Origin: Hydrogeniiclostridium mannosilyticum
Lineage (GTDB): Bacteria > Bacillota > Clostridia > Oscillospirales > Acutalibacteraceae
DNA: 64,000 nucleotides
Assembly: GCF_003268275.1 (NCBI RefSeq)
Contig: NZ_QLYR01000003.1
Span: 62,001 to 126,000 of the forward strand
Direction of reading: 5' to 3'
Shown: positions 33,946 through 42,912 of the stretch, in pieces
Layout: each line of letters starts with the position of its first letter
How positions within the stretch are numbered: the first letter of the stretch is position 1
Notes under the pieces: generated by a model
Told to the model about the DNA's origin: nothing
Database searches by the model: none
The model's input: the letters and a program-made list of their open reading frames with translations, nothing else
Program-made: the position numbers and the translations under genes

Positions 33946-34740
33946 ATGATGAAACCAGCCTACTTATCTGCTAAGGGCCGTATTTTTGATATTCAGCGTT
34001 ACTCCATTCACGACGGCCCGGGCATCCGCACCATTGTCTTTTTAAAGGGCTGCCCGCTTCGCTGCCGCTGGTGCTGTAACCCGGAATCCCAAATCCATGA
34101 GCTCCAAACCATGACAATGAACGGAAAGACCAGTGTTGTCGGCCGGGATGTCACTGTGGAGGAAATCTTCCCGGAGCTTATCAAGGACTTGCCCTATTAC
34201 CGGCGTTCCGGCGGCGGTATAACACTCTCCGGTGGAGAGGCGCTGGCACAGCCGCAATTTGCCCCGGCCCTGTTGCACGCCTGTCAGGACTATGGCATCA
34301 ATACCGCCATAGAAACTACCGGCTTCGCGCCATTCCCTGTGATTGAGAAATATTTGCCCTACTTGGATTATATTTTAATGGACATCAAACATATCAACAG
34401 CCGCAAGCACAAAGAATTTACCCGCCAGCCCAATGAGTTGATTCTGGAAAACGCCCGAAGGATCGCAGAGCGGCACAGAAATCTAACAATCCGAGTACCG
34501 GTTATCCCTACCTTTAACGATACGCCCGCGGAGATTTCGGCTATCGCCAGGTTTGCAGGAACCCTGCCGGGCGTCACACGTTTGCACCTGTTACCCTATC
34601 ACCGCCTAGGTGAGGGAAAATACGCGGGCCTGGGCCGTGAGTATACCTTGGCAGGTATTACCCCCATGCCAGAAGAAAAAATTCAGGAGCTGCTGCGGGC
34701 GGCACAGGGGTTTGGCCTGCAATGCCAAATCGGCGGTTAA
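33946..34740 (+). CDS. Glycyl-radical enzyme activase (radical SAM), short form
   Basis: 264 residues. Installs the glycyl radical on the upstream dehydratase. The radical-SAM cluster motif is GCPLRCRWCCNPESQ, with GGE-type SAM contact TLSGGEAL and later MDIKH. Diol-dehydratase activases usually carry a ferredoxin-like insert of about 40-50 residues with extra Fe-S cysteines after the first motif. Here that interval (residues ~48-85) holds no cysteine, so auxiliary clusters are absent. GACGGAGG precedes the ATG. Confidence 0.93.
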   Translation: MMKPAYLSAKGRIFDIQRYSIHDGPGIRTIVFLKGCPLRCRWCCNPESQIHELQTMTMNGKTSVVGRDVTVEEIFPELIKDLPYYRRSGGGITLSGGEALAQPQFAPALLHACQDYGINTAIETTGFAPFPVIEKYLPYLDYILMDIKHINSRKHKEFTRQPNELILENARRIAERHRNLTIRVPVIPTFNDTPAEISAIARFAGTLPGVTRLHLLPYHRLGEGKYAGLGREYTLAGITPMPEEKIQELLRAAQGFGLQCQIGG

Positions 34741-34773
34741 CCTCTCCGGGTAGCCCTGAAATAAATCATAGAT

Positions 34774-34812
34774 AGAAGGCCTGCTGCAAAAAATAATTGC
34801 AGCAGGCCTTCT
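34774..34812. terminator. Terminator between convergent operons
   Basis: AGAAGGCCTGCTGCAA pairs with TTGCAGCAGGCCTTCT, usable from both sides. Confidence 0.88.
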
Positions 34813-34829
34813 GTTGTTTAGTCAGGCTT

Positions 34830-35633
34830 TTACGACAGGTCGTTTAGGGTGCCGAAGGTATAGCCTAAATTCTCCCATTGGGTCAATAGCTCATCAAGAA
34901 TCTCACAATTGGTTTTGGAGGTACTGTGGAGCAAAACAATGGAGCCCGGATGGATTCTAGGGATCAGCTTCTTAAAAGCCTCCTCCTTTGTGGGCTGTTG
35001 GTCCTGGTACCAATCTACATACGCCAGGCTCCAGAAAACCGTCTTATAGCCTAAATCATTAGCCTGTTTGAGGTTATTTTCACTGTATTTTCCTTGGGGC
35101 GGACGGTAAAATTTCTGCATTTCCTGGCCAGTGGTTTCCTTGTAAAGCTCCTCCAGCGAACGAATTTCCCTGCTAAAGGACTCTGCATCGGCTATTTTTG
35201 ACATGTCATAATGGTGGTAGGTGTGATTACCGACAATATGTCCCTCGTCCACCATGCGTTTTACAAGCTCTGGGCTCGTTTCAATATAATTTCCTACTAC
35301 AAAAAAGGCCGCCTTTACGTTATGCTTTTTTAACGTGTCCAAAATCGCCGGGGTATAACCAGCCTCAAATCCTGCATCAAAGGTGAGATAAATCACCTTT
35401 TCCTGAGTGTCCCCGATATAATAAGCATTGTGTTGCTTCAAAAAATCAACGGAGGCATTGCCAACCGGGGGCTCCCCTTCTTTTTGAAAGCTAAGGCCCC
35501 AATTCGTATTTCCATCCGCGGCAGTTTCCACGCTTTTTTCCGAAAGGTTGCCGAATAAAAACGGCAAAGCTACCAACAGTACCAGTCCCAGAGCCGCCAG
35601 CAGGATATATTTTCTCTTGACTATGACAAACAT
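34830..35633 (-). CDS. PdaA-like polysaccharide deacetylase
   Basis: About 267 residues from the ATG at 35633. An N-terminal membrane anchor (residues ~8-28) is followed by an extracytoplasmic NodB-fold domain. Motifs are LTFDAGFEAGYTP in place of the usual TFDDG, HTYHH as metal ligands, RPPQGKYS and LLHS. The variant first motif matches the PdaA group that deacetylates N-acetylmuramic acid residues in cortex peptidoglycan of spore formers. That role is plausible here but not proven. Confidence 0.87.
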   Translation of the reverse strand: MFVIVKRKYILLAALGLVLLVALPFLFGNLSEKSVETAADGNTNWGLSFQKEGEPPVGNASVDFLKQHNAYYIGDTQEKVIYLTFDAGFEAGYTPAILDTLKKHNVKAAFFVVGNYIETSPELVKRMVDEGHIVGNHTYHHYDMSKIADAESFSREIRSLEELYKETTGQEMQKFYRPPQGKYSENNLKQANDLGYKTVFWSLAYVDWYQDQQPTKEEAFKKLIPRIHPGSIVLLHSTSKTNCEILDELLTQWENLGYTFGTLNDLS

Positions 35634-35787
35634 CCACCACACCACCCTATTATTATTGCGGAGTAATCAATCCATATGCTGCAAAGCAGATTTTTATTCC
35701 TGAAGCCCTTTTACCCTTGCTTTTCAACAGCCGGCAGCTTATAATAACCATAACTTTACAAGACTAAGCGCAAAAGGAGCAAGATGG

Positions 35788-36825
35788 ATGGAGTATTTCG
35801 CCTGCGAGCAAATCAGACGAATCATCGATGGAAAGGGAATTGAAAGCCGCATTCCCCTGACCTATGACCTTTGGATCGATCCCGCTGTTTTCGGACAGCA
35901 CGAAAAAACAGCGGATGCACTCTTGAAAGAGTATACCGGGGATGTAGAGAGTCTTTACCTCGGTATGCCCGGTATTTTTGACACCCCCAATGATGACCCG
36001 CACTATCGTTATCTCAGTAAGGATAAAGCCCTAGCTGAGGGAACCGCCGGCCTGGATGCGGTCATTGCCATTGATGACTGGACAGAATTGCCCGATATTC
36101 TGGCGGATTTCCCCTCTGCGGAGTATCCCGGCCTCATTCCACAAGCAGGCCCTAAAAGCAGATACCGGCTCATTCACTGGTGGTATTGGCTTTTTGAGCG
36201 TCTATGGTCCCTGCGTGGGATGGAAAACGCCTTGATGGACTTTTATCTATATCCCGGTCAAATTCACCAATTGTTCGACAAGCTGACCGATTTTTACTGT
36301 CGTGTGCTGGAACGCGGTAAAAGCGAGCTGGCTGCCGACGGCCTGTTCATTTCCGACGATATCGGCACCCAAAAAGGCCCCTTTTTTTCGTTGGATATTT
36401 TTCGTGAATTTTTTAAGCCCTACTATAAAAGGCTGATTGATAAGGCACACGCCCTGGATATGCACGTCTGGATGCATACCTGCGGCAACATCGAGCTTTT
36501 TCTTCCCGATCTAATTGAAATCGGCTTGGACGTCATTCACCCCATTCAAAAGTACACGATGGATGAGGCTGAGATTGCCAAGAAATTTGGCGGACAAATC
36601 ACCTTTTGGGTCGGTTTTGATGTCCAGCAAATCATCCCATATGGCACACCGCAGGAGGTCGCGCAGGAGGTCCGGCATTTGGTTGATACCTTCGCCCGTA
36701 AGGACGGCCGTTTTATGCTGACGCTCGGCAATGGCGCTACCCCCGATTTTCCCATCGAAAGCCTTCAGGCCCTACTGAAAACCAGCTACGAATACGGCCG
36801 GAAAAAGGCTGCCGAAATCCGCTAA
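35788..36825 (+). CDS. Uroporphyrinogen-decarboxylase-fold protein (possible methyltransferase)
   Basis: 345 residues of the URO-D superfamily. HTCGNIELFLPDLIEIG carries the His/Cys pair that binds zinc in MtaA/CmuA-type corrinoid methyltransferases. LTLGNGATPDF closes the barrel. It lacks the arginines expected of true HemE, and no heme genes are nearby. AAAGGAG lies 8 nt before the ATG. Members near sugar genes are common in gut Clostridia with unknown substrates. It is a single gene with its own terminator, not part of the riboswitch operon. Confidence 0.8.
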   Translation: MEYFACEQIRRIIDGKGIESRIPLTYDLWIDPAVFGQHEKTADALLKEYTGDVESLYLGMPGIFDTPNDDPHYRYLSKDKALAEGTAGLDAVIAIDDWTELPDILADFPSAEYPGLIPQAGPKSRYRLIHWWYWLFERLWSLRGMENALMDFYLYPGQIHQLFDKLTDFYCRVLERGKSELAADGLFISDDIGTQKGPFFSLDIFREFFKPYYKRLIDKAHALDMHVWMHTCGNIELFLPDLIEIGLDVIHPIQKYTMDEAEIAKKFGGQITFWVGFDVQQIIPYGTPQEVAQEVRHLVDTFARKDGRFMLTLGNGATPDFPIESLQALLKTSYEYGRKKAAEIR

Positions 36826-36873
36826 CTGTGGTAATCGCCTTCTAAACAAGGATAGAATACAAGAAGCATAAAA

Positions 36874-36910
36874 GGACGAGCCCTTTTCATTAAGGCTGGT
36901 CCTTTTATTT
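36874..36910 (+). terminator. Terminator of the URO-D-like gene
   Basis: GGACGAGCC (36874-36882) pairs with GGCTGGTCC (36894-36902), followed by TTTTATTT. Confidence 0.85.
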
Positions 36911-37042
36911 ATATGAAAGGCGAAACATAATACCTGGCAACCGGCAGGCCTTAGCCCAAACAGGCCAAAGGACCTATGACAAAAAATGCATCATTCTGCA
37001 ATTGCCCAAAAGCGAAAATCTTTGGGCAAGCGGTATATAAAA

Positions 37043-37071
37043 AGCGTAAAACCAGAAACTGATTTTACGCT
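37043..37071 (-). terminator. Terminator of the large glycosidase gene
   Basis: AGCGTAAAA and TTTTACGCT pair, and the minus strand continues into TTTTTATA. Confidence 0.75.
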
Positions 37072-37136
37072 GAACCATTCATTTATAGAAAGACAGTACC
37101 CATGTAAAAATTTTGTCAGCAGACAAAGCAGCCGTG

Positions 37137-40100
37137 CTACTCCACCTGAGCAGATATTGCCAGAAGCGCGATGGCACATTCATTTGTTCTCGGAAGAATT
37201 TGAATCTCACTCAGGTCCACATATTGCTCTAAGTCCATCTCCAGAAGCGTAACTACTGTATTACCGATTTCCTTAGATAGATTTTTCGTCCATAGTCCCC
37301 TCTGTGGATACGCATAGGGTCTGGCATCCCGATAATCTCCATATGAATCATCTGGCATTCTGGGAGTAAAGCTCTTGTCTACCCCTTCCACATATGTTCC
37401 AAAACCAGAGGCTATATAATTTGGAAATCCCATGTCCACCTGGCCAGGAAAGGTAATCTCACGCCTATAGCCTGCCTGTACATAGCTGCTGCCCTGCTTA
37501 GCGGTTACATAAATATCTGCTAAAGTGGTAAACACATCATGGTTATCACAAAATGCCGAGACTAAGAAGTAAAGCTTTTTCGCCCTAATATCAAGCGGAA
37601 ATAACAGCGGTTTATGCCAGTTTACGGGAATGAAGCCACCAGGATTCAATTTCAGTGGAACTCCCTGCAGTAAGGAAACCTCCGTATTCTGCTTAAATAA
37701 ATCCTTCATAATCTCATCAGGATGAACAATCATGTGGCCAAATGCTATGTGCGGTTTAAATTTTCCGCCTCCTGCAAAGTCCGAGCGCATGACAAGTTCC
37801 TCCGTGCTTCGGGTTTCGCCGGCAAACATTCCTTCAGGACTGGATACACCAGACAGCTCTATAGGCACTACCTTGGTCTGGACCTCCGCCTCAAACACAA
37901 AGTCCACACGGGTTTTACTGCTGAACAAGTACAGGCTCGCTTTATTTTGATGGGTTGAAAGATTGGCCATTTGTCTCTCTGTAAGCACGAACCTTTTTCG
38001 CCCCGATACCTCTTCGGCGCCTAATTTCAGCACGGCTTCCTCATCAATATTTATGTGAAGTTCATTCCCCTGCAACCGAGCCTCCACAAGATAGGGTGGA
38101 ATTACCGTGATGGTACAAGGGTAATAGAATTGCCGGCCTTCATGCTGCAGAAGAAGAAAAAATGTCCGTCTGGCAAAATTAATCAGCCCCTGCCAGCCAA
38201 ATTTTTCATATGGCTCAAGCAGACGGTCTGCCAGCGTCACTAACAGTCCATCGTCCGTAATGCGCGAATTTTTTAATACGCCACAGCGGTCGTCAACACC
38301 AACCACTTTTACCCCATTTACGGCAATCACAATTACTTCGTTATCGGTTCCATAGGCCTTATAAGATACAGAATAATCAAGCGCTTCCACCGCCAACTTC
38401 AGTTCCACCTGTTCAGCTGTTCCCAGATCGATTTCCACCTCATATTTATTGCCCTGAATCGTGACTGCAGGCGTTGCCATTTTTCCGTTGACCGTTGCTG
38501 TGACCGCCTGGAACGGCTCCAATTTCTGCCGAAAAACCTTCCGCATACAATGATCAGTTTGAATCCAATAGGTGCCTCTGTCATACGTGATACAGCACCC
38601 AGTTATCTGCAGCTTAGCATGCTGCCAGCTGTCAGGAAAACAGGGAGAAATCGTCATACAGTTGGTGAGCTTGTTGATATCTACCCCAAAAATCCCGGAG
38701 ATGACTCCATCCGAAAAAGCGCCCGCTGACGGCGAAAAATAAGCAAACCGCCGCTCATTTGCCGTCTCCGGGAAGGAGCCCCGCTGGTATGGGCTGCAAA
38801 CTCGTTTGGCAATGAATTCAAGCGGTCTGACCGCATCATTGTTCATACCGAGCTTAGCAAAGGCCCTGGCAGCTACCGGCTGCATATCACTGCCGCATTG
38901 CATGCCCCAAGTCGGACATCCCCAGTAATCGTGGTCCGCAAAATGGTTGCTCTGGTAGACTTCGCCCTCTTCCCCAGACAGTCGATGCTTCAGATGGTCT
39001 ATACTAGTAAGCTGATCTAATATAGGTAGCTGGTCGTACAAAATTGGATAGCAGATGCCATGATAGGTGGTCTCATAGCGTGTCTGCCCTGCATTATCCT
39101 GGTACCAAGCAAACCGGCCAATATCCCTTTTCCATAATATTTTCCGCAGGGAATCCAGCGCCATGCCGGAAGCTGCCCGATACTTTTGCGCCTCCTCCGT
39201 TTTTCCAAGTAAACCCTTCAGCGCAGCCATAATCATCAGCATCAACGCTCCGATCGCGCCAGGGGCTGCGCCTTTACCCGGCGTTGCCTCAAAATCCTCT
39301 TGGTTGCCGACCTGTGTGTTCCAGGCCAGGACGCTGCTTCCCGACGGGTCACACTCTGCGAACGTTTGTTGAAGCGCTCGCTCAAGCAACGGTTCTAACT
39401 GCTCCGCCATTTTGATATCCCCGGTCATCTGGATATATTGAAAGGCATTTCTAAAAAAGAACTGATTATTTCCACCCCAGTCCCGCCTGCCATCCCGGCT
39501 CCAGCAAATATCCGGTATTGCACCGTCAGGGCAAATCTGCCGCTCTACTTCTTCTAAATAGCGCTTTATACGTCCAGCATTTCCTCCACTGATCTCATGA
39601 ACCACCTGCTCCACATGCCAGAAGGATGGCCAGTGGTGGAAACTCTCGACCCAGCCTAGCGGATCCACATAAGCATACTCAATATTGAGCAGAGCGTGCT
39701 GAAACGCCTCATTCAGTTCAGGAACCGGTGTCTCCAAGTACCATTTTTTCATTTTTTCAGCATAATAGGACTGAATTTTTTCTATTTCGGTTTCCGGGTC
39801 CAACGAAGCGATTTCCTTTGCCCGGGTTGCATCGGTTGAAAAGCCAACCACCAATCCCAGCGAACGGTAATCTGTACTGCCCACAGCATAGCTGCCGCCG
39901 GAAGCATTGTCGTAAATTTTAAAATCTAAATTTCCCTTTACAGCCGTTCTAAGTACACGGTGTTTACGGCTGACCATGACATAACCTTCCTCCATCTCAC
40001 AGGCACCATGTTCACAGTCGATATTACTGCCAGCCATACCCGGATTAGGAGAGAGATGCATAAATGCCGTATCTCCATTGCCAAACTTAACCGACAGTCT

Positions 40101-40466
40101 TTTTCTGGAGGACGTGGAAATTCGAATGACTGCACCGCCTTCCCATACAAACTGCTCTCGATCCAATATCAAGGGGTAAATTTCCGCGCACACTTCCTCG
40201 TCATTGAACAGACAGTGCCCTTTCAATCCACCTATAACATTATCTGCCGTTCCCCTCTGGCACTTTTCAAGCTCCATAAAATTGCCGTCAAGGCCAATGA
40301 CAAACTTTGCCAAAAAGACCTGGTAGGCCAACTGGTTTTCTTCATTGTCGTAAGCCATAACCGCCATATTGGGATAATCCTGGCGCATAAAAACAATACT
40401 TTGCTGAAAAGCGCAGGCTCTCTCGTCAAAATTTGTGTAGCTTGGATTGCTTTCTTTGTTTGTCAT
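37137..40466 (-). CDS. Large six-hairpin glycosidase-like protein
   Basis: About 1109 residues from the ATG at 40466 (GGGGTGG upstream; the longer frame needs a TTG at 40499). An N-terminal beta-sandwich (~1-240) is followed by an (alpha/alpha)6 barrel (~250-640; conserved-looking acidic residues in DICWSRDGRRDWGGNN and GSDMQPVAARAFAK). A long beta-rich C-terminal region follows. The layout recalls rhamnosidase, GH95-like and phosphorylase families, but no CAZy family is recognised with certainty. No signal peptide is seen. It stands alone with its own promoter, LacI-like operator and terminator. Confidence 0.75.
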   Translation of the reverse strand: MTNKESNPSYTNFDERACAFQQSIVFMRQDYPNMAVMAYDNEENQLAYQVFLAKFVIGLDGNFMELEKCQRGTADNVIGGLKGHCLFNDEEVCAEIYPLILDREQFVWEGGAVIRISTSSRKRLSVKFGNGDTAFMHLSPNPGMAGSNIDCEHGACEMEEGYVMVSRKHRVLRTAVKGNLDFKIYDNASGGSYAVGSTDYRSLGLVVGFSTDATRAKEIASLDPETEIEKIQSYYAEKMKKWYLETPVPELNEAFQHALLNIEYAYVDPLGWVESFHHWPSFWHVEQVVHEISGGNAGRIKRYLEEVERQICPDGAIPDICWSRDGRRDWGGNNQFFFRNAFQYIQMTGDIKMAEQLEPLLERALQQTFAECDPSGSSVLAWNTQVGNQEDFEATPGKGAAPGAIGALMLMIMAALKGLLGKTEEAQKYRAASGMALDSLRKILWKRDIGRFAWYQDNAGQTRYETTYHGICYPILYDQLPILDQLTSIDHLKHRLSGEEGEVYQSNHFADHDYWGCPTWGMQCGSDMQPVAARAFAKLGMNNDAVRPLEFIAKRVCSPYQRGSFPETANERRFAYFSPSAGAFSDGVISGIFGVDINKLTNCMTISPCFPDSWQHAKLQITGCCITYDRGTYWIQTDHCMRKVFRQKLEPFQAVTATVNGKMATPAVTIQGNKYEVEIDLGTAEQVELKLAVEALDYSVSYKAYGTDNEVIVIAVNGVKVVGVDDRCGVLKNSRITDDGLLVTLADRLLEPYEKFGWQGLINFARRTFFLLLQHEGRQFYYPCTITVIPPYLVEARLQGNELHINIDEEAVLKLGAEEVSGRKRFVLTERQMANLSTHQNKASLYLFSSKTRVDFVFEAEVQTKVVPIELSGVSSPEGMFAGETRSTEELVMRSDFAGGGKFKPHIAFGHMIVHPDEIMKDLFKQNTEVSLLQGVPLKLNPGGFIPVNWHKPLLFPLDIRAKKLYFLVSAFCDNHDVFTTLADIYVTAKQGSSYVQAGYRREITFPGQVDMGFPNYIASGFGTYVEGVDKSFTPRMPDDSYGDYRDARPYAYPQRGLWTKNLSKEIGNTVVTLLEMDLEQYVDLSEIQILPRTNECAIALLAISAQVE

Positions 40467-40597
40467 TTTTCCACCCCACCAACACCCTTCACCGTGCAAC
40501 TACGGCAAGGCCCACTTATAAAAACGTTTTCCGGTTAGTAAATAAACCTTTCCAATCATTTCCTTCCTGATAGGCATCCCAGATGAAGACTCATCTA

Positions 40598-40641
40598 TCA
40601 ACGTTTGAAACAAGTATATCTACGCGCCTCCATCCTGTCAA
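40598..40641 (-). promoter_or_regulatory. Promoter and LacI-like operator of the large glycosidase
   Basis: On the minus strand: TTGACA (40636-40641), 17 bp, TATACT (40613-40618). TCAACGTTTGAAAC at 40598-40611 overlaps the start region and resembles the fucose-regulon operator core (AACGTTT). The 256 bp from 40642 to 40897 are AT-rich and show no gene. Confidence 0.7.
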
Positions 40642-40897
40642 GCTTTTATATTGAAATTGCAAATAATGCGCAATATTTTACAGAAAGCTTGGAAACTACT
40701 TTTAGTGAGCCTGACTAAATTACATGTAGAGCATGAAACCCTCATTCTATAAAATAAGTAAAAACAATAAATGTTAGAGGAGGAAATCTGTTCTACAAAA
40801 TAATTGTCTCTTCATTTTCTTATAAAGACAAAAACAAAAGCCTCGGAATCAAATCAGAGAAAAGCACAAATTTCATCATAAACAGTCATGTTCACAG

Positions 40898-41394
40898 CTA
40901 TATTTTAAAGATTAACACCTGTGAAGCCGTGCCGTCAAAATAACATTCATTTCCTTCAACAATCTCATAACAGCCATTTGAAACCGAACGGACAAGCTTA
41001 TTCCAAAAAATTTTATTTGCAGCATTTTTAGGATGGTATTTAATATGCCAAAAACCCTGATGAAGCTTAAATATCCGCTCCATAATTATTGTGGCAACAC
41101 CCTTACGCCTGTAAGGGTATGAAACAAAAAGCTCCGCAACGGACCAATTTACCGGCCGGTCACATGCCCCATGCCTATTAATGAGCACAAAGCCCGCGAG
41201 CTTATGGTCTACTATGATAAAGCAGGGGTGCCTGCCTGCCTCCGACCAATATTGTCCAAATAAGGGTAATGGAACAATCCTTCATCGTCAAAAGGTGCCT
41301 GATCATACTGCGAAAATTCATAATTGTACTTTTCCAGCAGGTTATTAAGCGTTTCTTTTTTCTCTACTGGGATTCCCTTCAGTTCTACTTCCAT
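40898..41394 (-). pseudogene. GNAT N-acetyltransferase with a frameshift
   Basis: Two adjacent minus-strand frames join into one GNAT domain. The first (from ATG 41394, GGAGG upstream) reads MEVELKGIPVEKKETL to PYLDN; the second continues WSEAGRHPCFIIVDHKLAGF, then the acetyl-CoA-binding segment YPYRRKGVATIIMERIF. The switch lies at about 41248-41254, where one inserted base would restore LDNYWSEAGRHP. Either a real inactivating 1-base deletion or a sequencing error. Confidence 0.85.
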
Positions 41395-41441
41395 ATCCTC
41401 CCGCCATTCTCTACGGTTGCTTAAATGTATGCTTATAAAAT

Positions 41442-41478
41442 AATAAGACAAACTTCTGTTTTAGAAGTTTGTCTTATT
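41442..41478. terminator. Terminator of the tRNA operon
   Basis: AATAAGACAAACTTCT and AGAAGTTTGTCTTATT form a 16-base stem with a 5-base loop, immediately after tRNA-Cys on the minus strand and upstream of the acetyltransferase. Confidence 0.85.
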
Positions 41479-41481
41479 ACC

Positions 41482-41556
41482 TGGAGGCGACACCCAGATT
41501 TGAACTGGGGAATCAGGGTTTTGCAGACCCATGCCTTACCACTTGGCTATGTCGCC
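41482..41556 (-). tRNA. tRNA-Cys (GCA), CCA encoded
   Basis: Acceptor GGCGACA/TGTCGCC, anticodon loop CTGCAAA, T-arm GTTCAAATC, 3' TCCA in the gene. Last of five. Confidence 0.97.
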
Positions 41557-41564
41557 AAAAAAAA

Positions 41565-41640
41565 TGGAGCGAACGACGAGGCTCGAACTCGCTACCTCCA
41601 CCTTGGCAAGGTGGCGCTCTACCAGATGAGCTACGTTCGC
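41565..41640 (-). tRNA. tRNA-Gly (GCC), CCA encoded
   Basis: Acceptor GCGAACG/CGTTCGC, anticodon loop TTGCCAA, T-arm GTTCGAGCC, encoded TCCA. Confidence 0.97.
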
Positions 41641-41644
41641 AAAA

Positions 41645-41720
41645 TGGTGCCTCCGGGCGGAATCGAACCACCGACACGGGGATTTTCAGTCCCCTGCTCT
41701 ACCAACTGAGCTACAGAGGC
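41645..41720 (-). tRNA. tRNA-Phe (GAA), CCA encoded
   Basis: Acceptor GCCTCTG/CGGAGGC with one G-T pair, anticodon loop CTGAAAA, T-arm GTTCGATTC, encoded ACCA. Confidence 0.97.
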
Positions 41721-41723
41721 GAA

Positions 41724-41800
41724 TGGCGACTCGGAACGGGCTCGAACCGTCGACCTCTAGCGTGACAGGCTAGCGTTCTAACCAACTGAACTACCGAGCC
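41724..41800 (-). tRNA. tRNA-Asp (GTC), CCA encoded
   Basis: Acceptor GGCTCGG/CCGAGTC with one G-T pair, anticodon loop CTGTCAC, T-arm GTTCGAGCC, encoded GCCA. Confidence 0.97.
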
Positions 41801-41814
41801 ATATGGCCATTCAA

Positions 41815-41891
41815 TGGTGGGAACAATAGGACTCGAACCTATGACCCCCTGCTTGTAAGGCAGGTGCTCTAACCAGCTGAGCTATGCTCCC
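41815..41891 (-). tRNA. tRNA-Val (TAC), CCA encoded
   Basis: Acceptor GGGAGCA/TGTTCCC with one G-T pair, anticodon loop CTTACAA, T-arm GTTCGAGTC, encoded ACCA. First in the transcript. Confidence 0.97.
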
Positions 41892-41922
41892 GTCACATTA
41901 CTGTTTTCCAGCGACGTATAAT

Positions 41923-41951
41923 ATAATACTATACCTTCTAATATTTGTCAA
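41923..41951 (-). promoter_or_regulatory. tRNA operon promoter
   Basis: On the minus strand: TTGACA (41946-41951), 17 bp, TATTAT (41923-41928), about 30 bp ahead of tRNA-Val. Confidence 0.85.
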
Positions 41952-41986
41952 CCCCAAATTCTTAAAAAAAGTAATTTTTTGCTATT

Positions 41987-42871
41987 TTAATCCTTACCAG
42001 CCTTTACAAGCTCCATCAGATCTTCTCTGGTAAACCTGTAATGCTTGCCACAATACTGGCATGTTGCCTCAACAACACCACTTTCATCCGGCAGGGATAG
42101 GAGTTCCTCCTCCTTCAGCGTGGCAAAGGCTCTTAACACCCGCTCGCGGCTACAGTTACAGGCATAATGTACGTTAAAGCCGTCCAGTGCCTCCGCTTCA
42201 AGTCCTGTCAATATCTGCAAGCAAATTTCGTCAATCGTCAGCCCTTGGGCCAGCATCTTCGTAACCGACGACAAACCGGAAACATTTTTCTCAAGCAAAT
42301 CAATCTCTTCCGGCGCTGCGCCAGGCAGCACCTGAACAAGTAATCCCCCTGCCAGAATACCCTTGTTCGCATCCTTTCCCACCAGTACGCCTAGGGCGCA
42401 AACCGTTGGAATTTGCTCGCTGACCGCATAATAATGGGTGATATCTTCGGCAATCTCACCGGACTGAAGCGCAACCTGGCCGCTGTACGGCTGGCCCTCG
42501 CCTAAATCGCGCAATACGCCAAGCAGGCCGTTTCGGCCCACCGCGCCGCCTACGTCCAGCTTTCCATTGGGCTTTAACGGCAAAACAACCTCCGGATGTT
42601 CCGCATATCCCTTACAGTTGCCGTTGCTGTCCGCAATGGCAACAACAGAACCAAGAGGGCCGCCGCCGTTGGCCTTTAATGTCACGGTCGCGCCATCCTT
42701 TTTCAACATAGACCCCATCATTGAGGCTGCTGTCATCAACCGTCCCAGCGCTGCGGTTGCCACAGGCGAGGTCCGATGGATTTCCTGCGCGGTTGCCACC
42801 ATATAGGTACTGTCAATGGCACATGCCATAATTCCTCCGGTCCTTGTAATGTATCGTGTTATCCTATCCAT
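41987..42871 (-). CDS. hslO: Redox-regulated chaperone Hsp33
   Basis: A 294-residue holdase activated by oxidative unfolding. The zinc-binding C-terminal domain has the redox cysteines in ACNCSRERV and CQYCGKHYRF. The N-terminal barrel has ETR-like and GPLGSVVAIAD motifs. AAAGGAG lies 12 nt before the ATG at 42871. It is followed (41 bp upstream on its strand) by a methyltransferase gene, and precedes the tRNA operon. Confidence 0.95.
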   Translation of the reverse strand: MDRITRYITRTGGIMACAIDSTYMVATAQEIHRTSPVATAALGRLMTAASMMGSMLKKDGATVTLKANGGGPLGSVVAIADSNGNCKGYAEHPEVVLPLKPNGKLDVGGAVGRNGLLGVLRDLGEGQPYSGQVALQSGEIAEDITHYYAVSEQIPTVCALGVLVGKDANKGILAGGLLVQVLPGAAPEEIDLLEKNVSGLSSVTKMLAQGLTIDEICLQILTGLEAEALDGFNVHYACNCSRERVLRAFATLKEEELLSLPDESGVVEATCQYCGKHYRFTREDLMELVKAGKD

Positions 42872-42912
42872 ATGATATGGCGGCTCCTTTCAAAAGTTTA
42901 CTAACGATATGC

